Below are positions 45,579-53,628 of a DNA stretch of 64,000 nt, piece after piece (position 1 is the first letter of the stretch; every line of letters begins with the position of its first letter). The notes under the pieces are model-generated. The model did no database searches and had not been told where the DNA came from. It worked only from the letters and a program-made list of their open reading frames with translations. The stretch covers positions 62,001 through 126,000 of the forward strand of contig JAOZHZ010000028.1 in assembly GCA_026014615.1 (NCBI GenBank), read 5' to 3'. Source of the stretch: Candidatus Bathyarchaeota archaeon (GTDB lineage Archaea; Thermoproteota; Bathyarchaeia; Bathyarchaeales; Bathycorpusculaceae). The position numbers and the translations under genes were made by a program.

Positions 45579-45740
45579 ATAGGGGGAGGGTCGCTATTGG
45601 CAAAAATTCAACTCAAAAGCACGTTGAAAACAGCAAACCACAGAGGGGTAGAGGCAGGTTAACCCGTAGCCTCGCTGCCTGAAGACTCAGCCCAAGCCGA
45701 ACACGCAAAAACTAACAGCATTATGTCCGTGTTTGGGGGA

Positions 45741-45750
45741 AACATATAAA
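45741..45750 (+). promoter_or_regulatory. TATA box of the AN1/S2P gene
   Basis: AACATATAAA is a good TATA element. It rules out TTG 45733 as start and leaves a leader of about 20 bases before ATG 45793. Confidence 0.55.
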
Positions 45751-45792
45751 CCGTCAATCCGCGTCTATCTTGGAAAAGAGCGAGCTTACACT

Positions 45793-46605
45793 ATGAACTG
45801 CCAGAAATGCGGGAAAGACACCCTTATGCCGTTTCATTGTCCTTACTGCGGCGGACAATTCTGCAGTGAACACCGTCTACCTGAAAACCATCAGTGCCCC
45901 AAAATCGGACTCGCTCATACCCAAAGACAGGAAACTGTAACGGACGCCTTTGCGCCTAAACGCAACTCCTACGAGTTCTCCATAAGCTACGGACCTCCAC
46001 GTAACGTCAGCAAACGCGTGTACTTTAGCCCTAAAGAAATCAAGCACCTCATAATCGGCGGTTTGCTCGTAGTTGCCGTCGGCTTCTCATTTGGGATAGG
46101 CGCTATTTGGAACGCCGCGCTCGCCATACAACTCGGAGTTCTCGCAGGGCTTCTCATACTGTCCTTCTTCACACACGAAATAGCCCACAAAGTAACCGCC
46201 CAAAAAAACGGCATGTGGGCAGAATTCCGCTTAACCACATGGGGCGCCCTCATGACCCTACTAACCCTGATTCTGCCCTTTAAGCTAATCTCGCCTGGCG
46301 CCGTCATGATTGCAGGACCTTCAAGGCTGGACGTCATCGGAAAAGTATCCATAGCAGGGCCAATAACAAACATTGTGCTTGCATCGGCATTTCTTGGAGC
46401 CACCCAAAGTCCCACTCCATACGCATGGATATTCGTTGTGGGTGCCTTCCTGAACGCCTTCATAGCAGTTTTCAACTTGATACCCTTCGGCATACTCGAC
46501 GGCTTCAAAATCTACAGCTGGAACAAGATGATTTGGGCGGCAGCGTTCGCAGTTGCCGTTGCCTTGGTGATTCCCTCTTACTTGATGTACTCAACCCTCA
46601 TATAA
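45793..46605 (+). CDS. AN1-type zinc finger fused to a site-2-protease (M50) membrane domain
   Basis: 270 residues. The N-terminus is an AN1-like zinc finger (NCQKCGKDTLMPFHCPYC, CSEHRLPENHQCP) with six cysteines and two histidines. After a linker come about six membrane helices with the M50 zinc protease site FTHEIAHKVTA and the second-half motif FGILDGFKI, whose aspartate completes the metal site. M50 enzymes cut membrane-embedded substrates; the zinc finger probably selects them. The combination is known from archaea. Follows the beta-helix gene, own promoter. Confidence 0.82.
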   Translation: MNCQKCGKDTLMPFHCPYCGGQFCSEHRLPENHQCPKIGLAHTQRQETVTDAFAPKRNSYEFSISYGPPRNVSKRVYFSPKEIKHLIIGGLLVVAVGFSFGIGAIWNAALAIQLGVLAGLLILSFFTHEIAHKVTAQKNGMWAEFRLTTWGALMTLLTLILPFKLISPGAVMIAGPSRLDVIGKVSIAGPITNIVLASAFLGATQSPTPYAWIFVVGAFLNAFIAVFNLIPFGILDGFKIYSWNKMIWAAAFAVAVALVIPSYLMYSTLI

Positions 46606-46728
46606 CCCAACAAAACCTGATGCATACGCAACTCTGCATGGTTTTTAGAAACTGGCTTGCTGTTGGCGCTTTCTTGCAGCCAAATACCCGTAAATAAAAG
46701 TCGCGCCCCTAAGCTACGGGATAACACT

Positions 46729-46899
46729 ATGTCTGAAGAACCTTCATTAGAAGATGACACCCAGAAATCCAGTCTCAGCCAAGGCAGGTCTTTTCAAAGG
46801 TCTCCTGTACAAAACAAATGCAAAGTCTGCGGGCTAACCTTCTCCAGCCACGAAGAACTAGAACTACATCTAAAAGCCGCCCACAACATCGAACAGTAA
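46729..46899 (+). CDS. Small C2H2 zinc-finger protein, 56 residues
   Basis: 56 residues from ATG 46729: an acidic N-terminus (EEPSLEDDTQKS) and a single classic C2H2 finger, CKVCGLTFSSHEELELHLKAAH, with two cysteines three apart and two histidines five apart. Archaeal mini-zinc-finger proteins of this type are thought to bind nucleic acids or proteins; the target is unknown. TATA-like TAAATAAAAG (46691-46700) lies about 30 bases upstream, giving a short leader. Confidence 0.72.
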   Translation: MSEEPSLEDDTQKSSLSQGRSFQRSPVQNKCKVCGLTFSSHEELELHLKAAHNIEQ

Positions 46900-47082
46900 A
46901 TCCAAAAAACGCACACACAATATTCTCTTTAAAAACGTGTTTTCTTCTACAACCCAAAAAACATGTGAGAACCTTCCCTTTTATTCGCGGTGTCGTTGTT
47001 GTTGAATTCTGGCAGTCACATATCTTTATGAGCGCTTGGCAGAGTTAAAGGATGTGGTCCGGCAAAACGGAGGTGGTTTATT

Positions 47083-47274
47083 TTGTCTAAACATAAAGAA
47101 GAGAAAAGCAAAGGCAAAATGTCAGTTGCAGAAGCTGGCCGAAGAGGCGGCGAACGCACCGCTGAAACCCATGGAGAAGAGTTCTACAGCAGGATTGGCA
47201 AAAAAGGTGGACAAAAAGGCGGGTCAAGATCTCGTAAATCCACTCAAAAAGAAATGGAAACTGAACAAAAGTAA
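47083..47274 (+). CDS. KGG-repeat stress-type protein
   Basis: 63 residues, highly charged and disordered in appearance: AEAGRRGGERTAETHGEEFYSRIGKKGGQKGG shows the lysine/arginine-glycine-glycine repeats of the KGG/conidiation-type family linked to stress in bacteria and archaea. Start is TTG 47083 with a perfect GGAGGTGG twelve to seven bases upstream, which decides the frame over a longer shadow frame. Confidence 0.75.
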   Translation: MSKHKEEKSKGKMSVAEAGRRGGERTAETHGEEFYSRIGKKGGQKGGSRSRKSTQKEMETEQK

Positions 47275-47473
47275 CTGCTTTTTCAATATATGTCACGTTG
47301 CCCTCCTTGATGTTCACTACCGCAATTTTTTGCGAGGAAAAGTCAAAGCTCCATTTTTCAAGAAACACAGAATCTAAAACAACCGAAAACAAATTCTGCT
47401 TCTTTTCTAAATAAAACTCCAAAAACGCGTGCTTAACGGAAAATACGGAAAAATAAAAGATTTGAAGATAGAT

Positions 47474-47782
47474 CTAGATGAGTTCAATTGTTACATGGAC
47501 TTCTTCAGGAACGCGGATGCGCATGATTCTTCTCATAACACGCTCTTCGCTGTCGATGTCGATTAAACGTTTATGGATGCGCATTTCCCACCTGTCCCAC
47601 GTGGCGGTGCCTGAACCTGAGGGTGCCTTCAAAACGGGCACACGTAAACGCTTAGTGGGCAACGGGACTGGACCATTAATTTTTACGCCTGTTTTCTGGG
47701 CTATGTTTTTTAGTTCTTCACATACTCCTTCAAGTTTCCCGTAATCGGTGCTTGTTAGCCTGATTCGTGCTTTTCTAACCAT
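47474..47782 (-). CDS. rpsJ: 30S ribosomal protein uS10
   Basis: 102 residues: [46 protein letters not shown], then [20 protein letters not shown], complete and matching archaeal uS10 in length. Sits in the head of the small subunit and also acts in tRNA entry. In most archaea it follows elongation factor 1-alpha; that gene is not in this window. A GGTTTAAAT element lies upstream on the minus strand. Ends in TAG. Confidence 0.95.
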   Translation of the reverse strand: MVRKARIRLTSTDYGKLEGVCEELKNIAQKTGVKINGPVPLPTKRLRVPVLKAPSGSGTATWDRWEMRIHKRLIDIDSEERVMRRIMRIRVPEEVHVTIELI

Positions 47783-48246
47783 TCAACTTCAATCCTGATT
47801 TTCTGCCCTTTTGACAGGTTTCGGACACTGTAGAGATTTAAACCGCACATAAAAACCTATCGACCCCTTTTTTATCTTTATCGTCTAGCAGTTTGCCAAT
47901 CCACCGCATTTTTTTGTATCATACCCGTTTCTTTTTCCCTTTTGTTGCTGAACCGTTGCTGTTTACACAAATTCATGCAAGGGGCTATTTAGGTTGCTTT
48001 TCTTATCCTTGCTTTGTAGCCCATGTGATCTGTTATTTCATACGCAATCCATTTGCCTTTGACTATAGTGGTCTTAAGAATTATTATACTGCTCAAGCTT
48101 TCAACCTGCGTATTCAGTCAGAGTTTGAAACCTTCAAAGTTAGCTAATACGAATTTCAGTAGTATGAAAACTGTCGGAATAATCTCTACGGGAACTAACT
48201 CTTAATTCCCTAAACCGCCTAAATGTAGAATGCGGAGGGAGGGCAG
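47783..48246. other. Non-coding region between uS10 and a mini-gene
   Basis: Holds the rpsJ promoter (GGTTTAAAT, minus strand, around 47834-47842). A plus-strand frame of 84 codons from 47893 is phenylalanine/histidine-rich, lacks a ribosome site and seems spurious. The last 20 bases carry GCGGAGGGAGG, the ribosome site of the next mini-gene. Confidence 0.4.
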
Positions 48247-48366
48247 TTGAGCAATACCGACGTAACCATTATTCAGGTTGCGTTCTTCATCGGAGCACTG
48301 ATTACTGCGTACTGTTTTTTCAGAATATACGACTGGTGGCTCAGTAGAAAGAAAACAACTACTTAA
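48247..48366 (+). CDS. Single-membrane-span mini-protein, 39 residues
   Basis: TTG 48247 lies six bases after GGAGGGAGGG. The product has a short polar head, one membrane helix (IIQVAFFIGALITAYCFFRIY) and a basic C-terminus (SRKKTTT), so the tail would stay in the cytoplasm. Such mini-proteins often support larger membrane complexes. No family recognised. Its end overlaps the convergent mini-gene by eight bases. Confidence 0.55.
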   Translation: MSNTDVTIIQVAFFIGALITAYCFFRIYDWWLSRKKTTT

Positions 48367-48466
48367 TCATAACTCTCTTTTTTTTGTAGTCTATTTCGCT
48401 CTTTAAACCCAACTCTTCAATGTCATTTGCAACTTTTCGCAAGGCATTGTCTATTTTTTCAGTCAT
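48359..48466 (-). CDS. Leaderless mini-protein, 35 residues
   Basis: ATG 48466 is preceded at the right distance by a TATA box, so translation of a leaderless mRNA is likely. The product (IDNALRKVANDIEELGLKSEIDYKKKR) is an amphipathic helix with a strongly basic end, suggesting a nucleic-acid- or protein-binding peptide. No family is recognised. Stop is TAG. Confidence 0.5.
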   Translation of the reverse strand: MTEKIDNALRKVANDIEELGLKSEIDYKKKRVMIK

Positions 48467-48485
48467 GGTAACCGCGAAAACCGCT

Positions 48486-48494
48486 TTTATAACC
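48486..48494 (-). promoter_or_regulatory. TATA box of the leaderless mini-gene
   Basis: On the minus strand TTATAAAAG stands about 24 bases before ATG 48466, the spacing expected if transcription begins at the ATG. Confidence 0.5.
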
Positions 48495-48690
48495 ATTTAT
48501 GAAGTCATATTTCAACTTTTGATATGTCCTTCAGTTGTGCTACAAGAATACACAAAAATACACACCCTCTTTTAAGGGTTACAGGTAGAAATGCAATTGA
48601 GCTTGCACAAATTTTGAGTCCATAGTCTTGGGGGGTGCTGTAATTGTATGCCGTTGCCAGCAAACTCTTATACCCTGTTTTTGGTTTATC

Positions 48691-48721
48691 CACCTTTCAG
48701 GTTTCTAATAAATGAAAGGTG
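48691..48721 (+). promoter_or_regulatory. Palindrome covering the ribosome site of the surface protein gene
   Basis: CACCTTTCA (48691-48699) is the exact complement of TGAAAGGTG (48713-48721), with a 13-base loop. The right arm contains GGTGA, the ribosome-binding site of TTG 48729. A TATA-like CTTATA stands at about 48667-48672, so transcription would begin near the left arm. Either the folded mRNA hides the ribosome site, or the palindrome is an operator at the start of transcription. Confidence 0.5.
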
Positions 48722-48728
48722 AACTATT

Positions 48729-51521
48729 TTGAAGATTCTTTTAAGCAAAAAGAAAATGGCATTCCTCTCTCTGATGCTTTTGGTAACGCTTGCTTTACCT
48801 TTGATGTCTTTTTCCTTAGTAAATGCTCATGACCCGCCATGGATAATCCAAACCTACGCTTTTATCACGGCTTCGCCTAATCCAGCTCAAGTTGATAACC
48901 CTTTGGTTCTCGTTTTCTGGGTTGATATTCCACCACCAACTGCGGTAGCAGCCACGGGTGACCGATGGCAGGGTTTCAGTGTCAACGTAACTAGACCAGA
49001 CGGCACCGTGGATCAAGTAATAACAGACGGTGTTTCTGACCCCGTCGGCTCCAGCTACGCTGTGTACGTGCCCGAAATGACGGGAACTTTCACCGCTGAG
49101 TTCAGTTGGCCAGGACAGACACTTGAACGTGCGGGTTACACAGGCGTGAACGGTAGTGACAGCGCGTATATCGGCGATTTTTTTGAAGGCGGCAGCGCAA
49201 ACACAACCTTTACAGTAACAACTGACCCCCCTAATTACTATCAGGAAGCTCCTCTGCCCGTCAGCTACTGGACTAGACCAATAGATGCCAATAACCAAAA
49301 CTGGGCTGTGATTGCTTCTGCTTGGCTTGGGCAAAACGAGTTCGGCACGACTTATCTTAAGTATAATCCGTATGGGTGGGCACCTAATACAGCTCACGTA
49401 ATGTGGACCATGCCGATTTCGTTTGGGGGTGTTGTGGGCGGCGACCACACAATAAGTGATGAAATGACCTTTTATTCAGGTACCCAGTATCAGCTGAAAT
49501 TCAACAACCCGATAATAATGTACGGGAGAGTTTACTTCAGCCTTCCTCTCGCTAACTCGCCGACTGGTCTAGGCGTGACCTGCGTAAACCTGAGAACGGG
49601 CGTAACCGAGTGGACACGAACTGACCTTGCCAGCGTAAACATTGGGCAATTTTACGATTTTGAGTCACCAAACCAACACGGCGTCAACCCCAACGGCTAC
49701 TTGTGGGTAACTGGATTTGCAGGAACACCCATAACGGGAACAGGTATTGTTAACGGAAACGACACTGTTTCAGAGACGAACGCTACTGCACAAGTCAGCG
49801 CCACCGGATGGATGGCAATTGACCCGCTATCAGGCGTTAACATATTCAACGAAACAAACGTGCCCTCAGGTACACGTGCATATGGACCACTAGGCGAATG
49901 GCTACTCTACAACATCGGTGGCCAAAACGGCTCGTCTTCATACCTTTGGCAGTGGAACAACACCAAGATACCTGGAATTGATAATCCTAGCGCAGTCACT
50001 CAATGGTTACCCGGCACCACAAACCAAAATATGAGTGAAGCATACGACTGGAACGTGACGCTGTCAGAAACTTTGACTCCCAAGTCCTCTCCAATTGGCG
50101 GAAGCGGCTTTGGCGTAGTGTCAACATTTGATCCAGCAACTGGACTTTACACGACTAACCCAACACTTCTCAGGGTATTTCCAGGAAACGTGATTTTTGG
50201 TCAAAGTTCTGGTCTGCAGCAAACCCCTGGAACTTCAGCAGGCATAATTGGTACTCCTGATCCGTTTACGTTGTGGGCGATAAACCTCAACGCTTCCCGA
50301 GGTGAAATCGGCGAAGTATTGTGGGTTAAAGATTATCCAGCTCCCCCTGGTAACATCACTATAAATATTGGTCCCGCTGATGGAGAAACTAACGTCTTTA
50401 CACTATACTATAAACAGACCGTTCAATGGCTTGGCTATGATTTGCTAACCGGTGAACAACTATGGGGACCTACACCCATGGAAACTCCCGCATGGAATTA
50501 CTATACTGGTTCAACAGCTTTGACGAATCCCATAGGTATGGGTTATGGGCACTTGTACGTGGCAGGTTATGGTGGCGTACTCAGAGCTTACAACCTTACT
50601 ACAGGTAACCTTACCTTCACATGGGGCAACGACCCTAATGACCCAACCAACAGCACGATAACGCCGAACACTGTTTACGGTGATTACCCAACCCAAGTTG
50701 CTGCTATCGTCGATGGCAAAGTTTACTTAGTTCAGGAAGAACACTCTCTTGGTGCACCACCTTACCAAGGTGCAATGACGCACTGTGTAGACGCTTTTAC
50801 AGGTGAATTGAAATGGCAGATTTACGGTATGAGTTCTTGGCAAATGCAGGCGGTCGCCGACGGTTACTACACATGGCTTAACCTCAACGACATGAGAGTT
50901 TACTGCATGGGACCAGGACCCAGCTCCACAACAGTGCAGGCAACACCGATAGGCACAAGCGGTGACATACTAATTCAAGGTAAAGTCTTAGACGAATCAC
51001 CCGCATTAAAGGGTACCCCTGCGATAGCGGACGATGACCAAGGCTTATGGATGGAGTACATGATTCAGAGTACTATTGAAAAGCCTGAAGTGCAGGGTGT
51101 ACCAGTGCAGCTGACAGCTGTTGATTCGGACGGCAACACCCACGATGTAGGTCAAGTTACAAGCGATTCGGAAGGGCTTTTCAGTTTCGTGTGGACTCCC
51201 CCAATAGCTGGCGCGCTCAAAATTATGGCAAACTTTGAGGGAACCCAATCCTATGGTCCTTCATCAGCAGCAACTGCAGTGTCAGTAGCAACAGGAACTT
51301 CCACAACTGCAACTCCGACACCTACAGCAACGGAACCCGCCACGCCGACGTCGACCTCAGCCACGGGTTCCCCGACAGCCACGGAAACGCAGACAGCATC
51401 GCCTTCCCCTGTGTCTCCGCCAAGCGGGGGTCCTGCAGTTGAAATCTATGTGATCATCGCCGCCGTAGTTATAATCATCGTAGTAGCCTTAATTGCGGTT
51501 TTTCTTAGACGACGCAGCTAA
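48729..51521 (+). CDS. Secreted PQQ-type beta-propeller surface protein (paralogue)
   Basis: 930 residues from TTG 48729. Signal peptide (AFLSLMLLVTLALPLMSFSLVNA), Ig-like domain (TASPNPAQVDNPLVLVF), propeller-like region (SYWTRPIDANNQNW, TGWMAIDPLSGVNIFNE, LGYDLLTGEQLWGP), second Ig-like domain (FSFVWTPPIAGALKIMANFEG), long Thr/Pro/Ser stalk and a membrane helix with RRRS. Domain order and key segments match 17854-20484, so the two are paralogues. Function unknown. The upstream palindrome suggests regulated translation or transcription. Confidence 0.8.
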   Translation: MKILLSKKKMAFLSLMLLVTLALPLMSFSLVNAHDPPWIIQTYAFITASPNPAQVDNPLVLVFWVDIPPPTAVAATGDRWQGFSVNVTRPDGTVDQVITDGVSDPVGSSYAVYVPEMTGTFTAEFSWPGQTLERAGYTGVNGSDSAYIGDFFEGGSANTTFTVTTDPPNYYQEAPLPVSYWTRPIDANNQNWAVIASAWLGQNEFGTTYLKYNPYGWAPNTAHVMWTMPISFGGVVGGDHTISDEMTFYSGTQYQLKFNNPIIMYGRVYFSLPLANSPTGLGVTCVNLRTGVTEWTRTDLASVNIGQFYDFESPNQHGVNPNGYLWVTGFAGTPITGTGIVNGNDTVSETNATAQVSATGWMAIDPLSGVNIFNETNVPSGTRAYGPLGEWLLYNIGGQNGSSSYLWQWNNTKIPGIDNPSAVTQWLPGTTNQNMSEAYDWNVTLSETLTPKSSPIGGSGFGVVSTFDPATGLYTTNPTLLRVFPGNVIFGQSSGLQQTPGTSAGIIGTPDPFTLWAINLNASRGEIGEVLWVKDYPAPPGNITINIGPADGETNVFTLYYKQTVQWLGYDLLTGEQLWGPTPMETPAWNYYTGSTALTNPIGMGYGHLYVAGYGGVLRAYNLTTGNLTFTWGNDPNDPTNSTITPNTVYGDYPTQVAAIVDGKVYLVQEEHSLGAPPYQGAMTHCVDAFTGELKWQIYGMSSWQMQAVADGYYTWLNLNDMRVYCMGPGPSSTTVQATPIGTSGDILIQGKVLDESPALKGTPAIADDDQGLWMEYMIQSTIEKPEVQGVPVQLTAVDSDGNTHDVGQVTSDSEGLFSFVWTPPIAGALKIMANFEGTQSYGPSSAATAVSVATGTSTTATPTPTATEPATPTSTSATGSPTATETQTASPSPVSPPSGGPAVEIYVIIAAVVIIIVVALIAVFLRRRS

Positions 51522-51902
51522 ACCAAAAACTCTCCCTTTTTTAGTCCATGCATAGAACGTTTCGGTACCTTCGAGAAAAGGGCTGTGAAGCTTAGGCAAC
51601 TATTAACCCTTTTTTGTTCGCGGGTTTCTATCTCTCTCCTAGTTCGGTCGCCCAAGCCCAGCAAACCTTTCCTTGATCGATAGACATCTTATAAGGTCAG
51701 GCAACGGGTTGTTTTATGGAATATGTTTTAAGAGCTTTTAATTTTAAACATGTTCCTTTTAGAGCCTTTTATGGTGAAGTTAGGTTTTTGTGTAAGTGTT
51801 TTGGTTAGATGTGTTAAGGTGATTGTTGTTGCTTTGGTTTATTTGAACAAATCATATTAAAGGCAACGAACTGTTATTTACAATAATACAGGTTTCCGTA
51901 CA
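51522..51902. other. AT-rich non-coding region
   Basis: Begins with a T6 tract (51535-51541) that may terminate the surface protein gene. The rest is AT/GT-rich with no credible frame, RNA or repeat. A CATATTAAAG element around 51853-51862 could drive the next gene. Confidence 0.4.
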
Positions 51903-52406
51903 ATGACTGAATGTGAATTGCCGACGAGACGAGGTCTAGACCGGTTAACTATTGGAATAATAATCGGTTTGCTGTTTGTCACTGTCATTGCTACTGTTCT
52001 GACCCTTACTGTCCCAGATTTCGGCGCGTTGTTTCTCCCTGGAGATGTGGAATATATTCCTGGTGGGGCCATTTATGAGGTAATTTATGTTGTGTTAACT
52101 ATAGCTACAGACATCCTTTACCTTCTCGGAGGCGCCGGTGTTGCCTTCGGGGCAGTGTTGGTGGCTTACCGGTTTCTGCAATGTAAACTCAAAAGCCCCT
52201 TTAAACCCTCGTGTGTGACGCGCTTTCTATCTGGATATTTGACTCTGAGTTTAGAGCTTTTCATAGGCGCCGAAATTATAAAAACGGTTGTTGTGAGGAC
52301 ATATGAAGAGTTCATTTTGCTTATTCTGGTGATTTTCAGCCGAGGACTTTTCAGTTTAATTTTGTACCTTGAACGCAGGTGGCATGGTGTGGCAGAAACA
52401 GAGTAA
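51903..52406 (+). CDS. DUF1622-family membrane protein
   Basis: 167 residues with three to four membrane segments: TIGIIIGLLFVTVIATVL, LYLLGGAGVAFGAVLVAYRFLQ, and the family's characteristic stretch LTLSLELFIGAEIIKTVVVRTYEEFILLILVIFSRG. DUF1622 proteins are widespread small integral membrane proteins without a known role. ATG 51903. Own upstream region; next gene downstream is the hydrogenase operon. Confidence 0.78.
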   Translation: MTECELPTRRGLDRLTIGIIIGLLFVTVIATVLTLTVPDFGALFLPGDVEYIPGGAIYEVIYVVLTIATDILYLLGGAGVAFGAVLVAYRFLQCKLKSPFKPSCVTRFLSGYLTLSLELFIGAEIIKTVVVRTYEEFILLILVIFSRGLFSLILYLERRWHGVAETE

Positions 52407-52767
52407 CCCTTTATTTCACCAATTATTTGCCGTTGTTTTTGGCTTAAACATCTTAAAATGTATGGTATCCATGGCTAAAACTTAAATCTGGGGAATTGCA
52501 CTCTAAAAAGGTTAAGCTCGGAATGTCATGAGTAGAATAATGCGTGCAATGCCAATTTGGCTTGGGGCTGTCTATTCGAATAAGGCTTTTTTGCTACATC
52601 GTTTAGAAGTGATTATCAAAGCCTTTTTTGGACAATTGCTTCAAAAAAGCTGCGATAAGCTTAAATACGTTCAACGTAATTTCAGACGTTATAAACGTGT
52701 GAAAACCGAAATTGGTAAAAGTGGTAAATTTGTCCAAGAGACACTTTTTAGAGGGGGAACGATATAG
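52407..52767. other. Promoter region of the hydrogenase operon
   Basis: Contains CTTAAATACG (52662-52671) and GTTATAAACG (52689-52698) as candidate TATA elements, then a leader of about 50 bases with GAGGGGG (52751-52757) before ATG 52768. A frame of 79 codons runs to a TAG just before the ATG, but it covers the promoter and seems spurious. Confidence 0.5.
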
Positions 52768-53097
52768 ATGATTATCGAATCAATAGTCGCATTCGTACTA
52801 ATCTTTTCTGCAACATCAATCATCTACTTACTAGGGCGCAGAGCCGCACCTAAACCCGCCCAAACCTACGACGAATGCACCGCGTATGCCTGCGGCGAAA
52901 AAGTAACCTACCCCAAACTCAGAGTCAACGTATCCCTCTACAAGTACCTCATCTACTTTGTAATCTTGGACAGTTCCGTACTGCTTTTAGCCTTCGCTTC
53001 GTTCATGCAAGCAGGAACAAACGTTCCTTTAATTCTCCTATACCTACTCATGATGCTTGCAGCGGGCTTACTCGTATTTGACGGAGGTAAAGAATAA
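52768..53097 (+). CDS. nuoA: Complex I-like membrane subunit A (NuoA/FpoA)
   Basis: 109 residues, three membrane helices: SIVAFVLIFSATSIIYLLGRR, then a loop with the conserved cysteine (YDECTAYACGE), YLIYFVILDSSVLLLAFASF and LILLYLLMMLAAGLLVFDG. It helps to form the quinone/ion-access region of complex I-type enzymes. Good GAGGGGG ribosome site ten bases upstream. First gene of an operon running to 60969, with subunit B starting at the next base after its stop. Confidence 0.85.
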   Translation: MIIESIVAFVLIFSATSIIYLLGRRAAPKPAQTYDECTAYACGEKVTYPKLRVNVSLYKYLIYFVILDSSVLLLAFASFMQAGTNVPLILLYLLMMLAAGLLVFDGGKE

Positions 53098-53628
53098 ATG
53101 ACCAACTTAGCAATGTGGTCCAGACTAAAATCGCCTTGGGTTATACACTTTAACTCAGGCGCATGCAACGGATGCGACATCGAAATCGTCGCGTTGCTCA
53201 CACCAAAATACGACGTTGAACGCTTCGGCATAAAACTAGAACCCACCCCCCGACACGCCGATGTCCTGCTAGTTACAGGCTCAGTTACCAAACAATGTGC
53301 TGAACGCCTAAAACGCATTTACGATCAGATGCCCCAACCAAAATTTGTTGTAGCCATCGGAGCGTGCGCATGCTCAGGTGGAGTCTTCCAAGGAACCTAC
53401 GGCACATTAGGGGGCGTAGATAAAGTTCTACCTGTTAATGCTTACATTCCAGGTTGCCCGCCACGACCAGAAGCTATAATCGACGGTGTAGTGAAGTTGC
53501 TGAACGCGTTGGCTGCGCCTCCAGCGCCAAAGCAGGCATCCGAAGAGGCGCCAAAAGAAGAAGCCCCTGCCCCTGTGGAAGAGGCAAAAGGAGTACCTGT
53601 GGAGGTAAAAGCAAATGCCAAGCAGTAA
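53098..53628 (+). CDS. nuoB: [NiFe]-hydrogenase small subunit / NuoB-like
   Basis: 176 residues: SGACNGCDIEIVALLTPKYD, GACACSGGVF and PGCPPRPEAI carry the four cysteines for the proximal 4Fe-4S cluster that receives electrons from the catalytic subunit. The CNGCDIE form is typical of group 4 hydrogenases and their complex I relatives. The alanine/proline/glutamate-rich C-terminal tail (about 145-176) is an addition of unclear role. Overlaps subunit CD by 14 bases. Confidence 0.88.
   Translation: MTNLAMWSRLKSPWVIHFNSGACNGCDIEIVALLTPKYDVERFGIKLEPTPRHADVLLVTGSVTKQCAERLKRIYDQMPQPKFVVAIGACACSGGVFQGTYGTLGGVDKVLPVNAYIPGCPPRPEAIIDGVVKLLNALAAPPAPKQASEEAPKEEAPAPVEEAKGVPVEVKANAKQ

Noticed and set aside
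47036..47377. 113-codon frame overlapping the KGG-repeat gene
   Set aside because: The KGG frame has a perfect ribosome site and a recognisable repeat; this one is its shifted shadow.
47893..48147. 84-codon frame downstream of uS10
   Set aside because: Phenylalanine-rich with no ribosome site and no recognisable domain.
52528..52767. 79-codon frame ending in TAG directly before, and in frame with, the nuoA ATG
   Set aside because: It covers the TATA elements and the GAGGGGG ribosome site of nuoA, and nuoA starts normally at 52768; it is not a fourth amber-containing gene.
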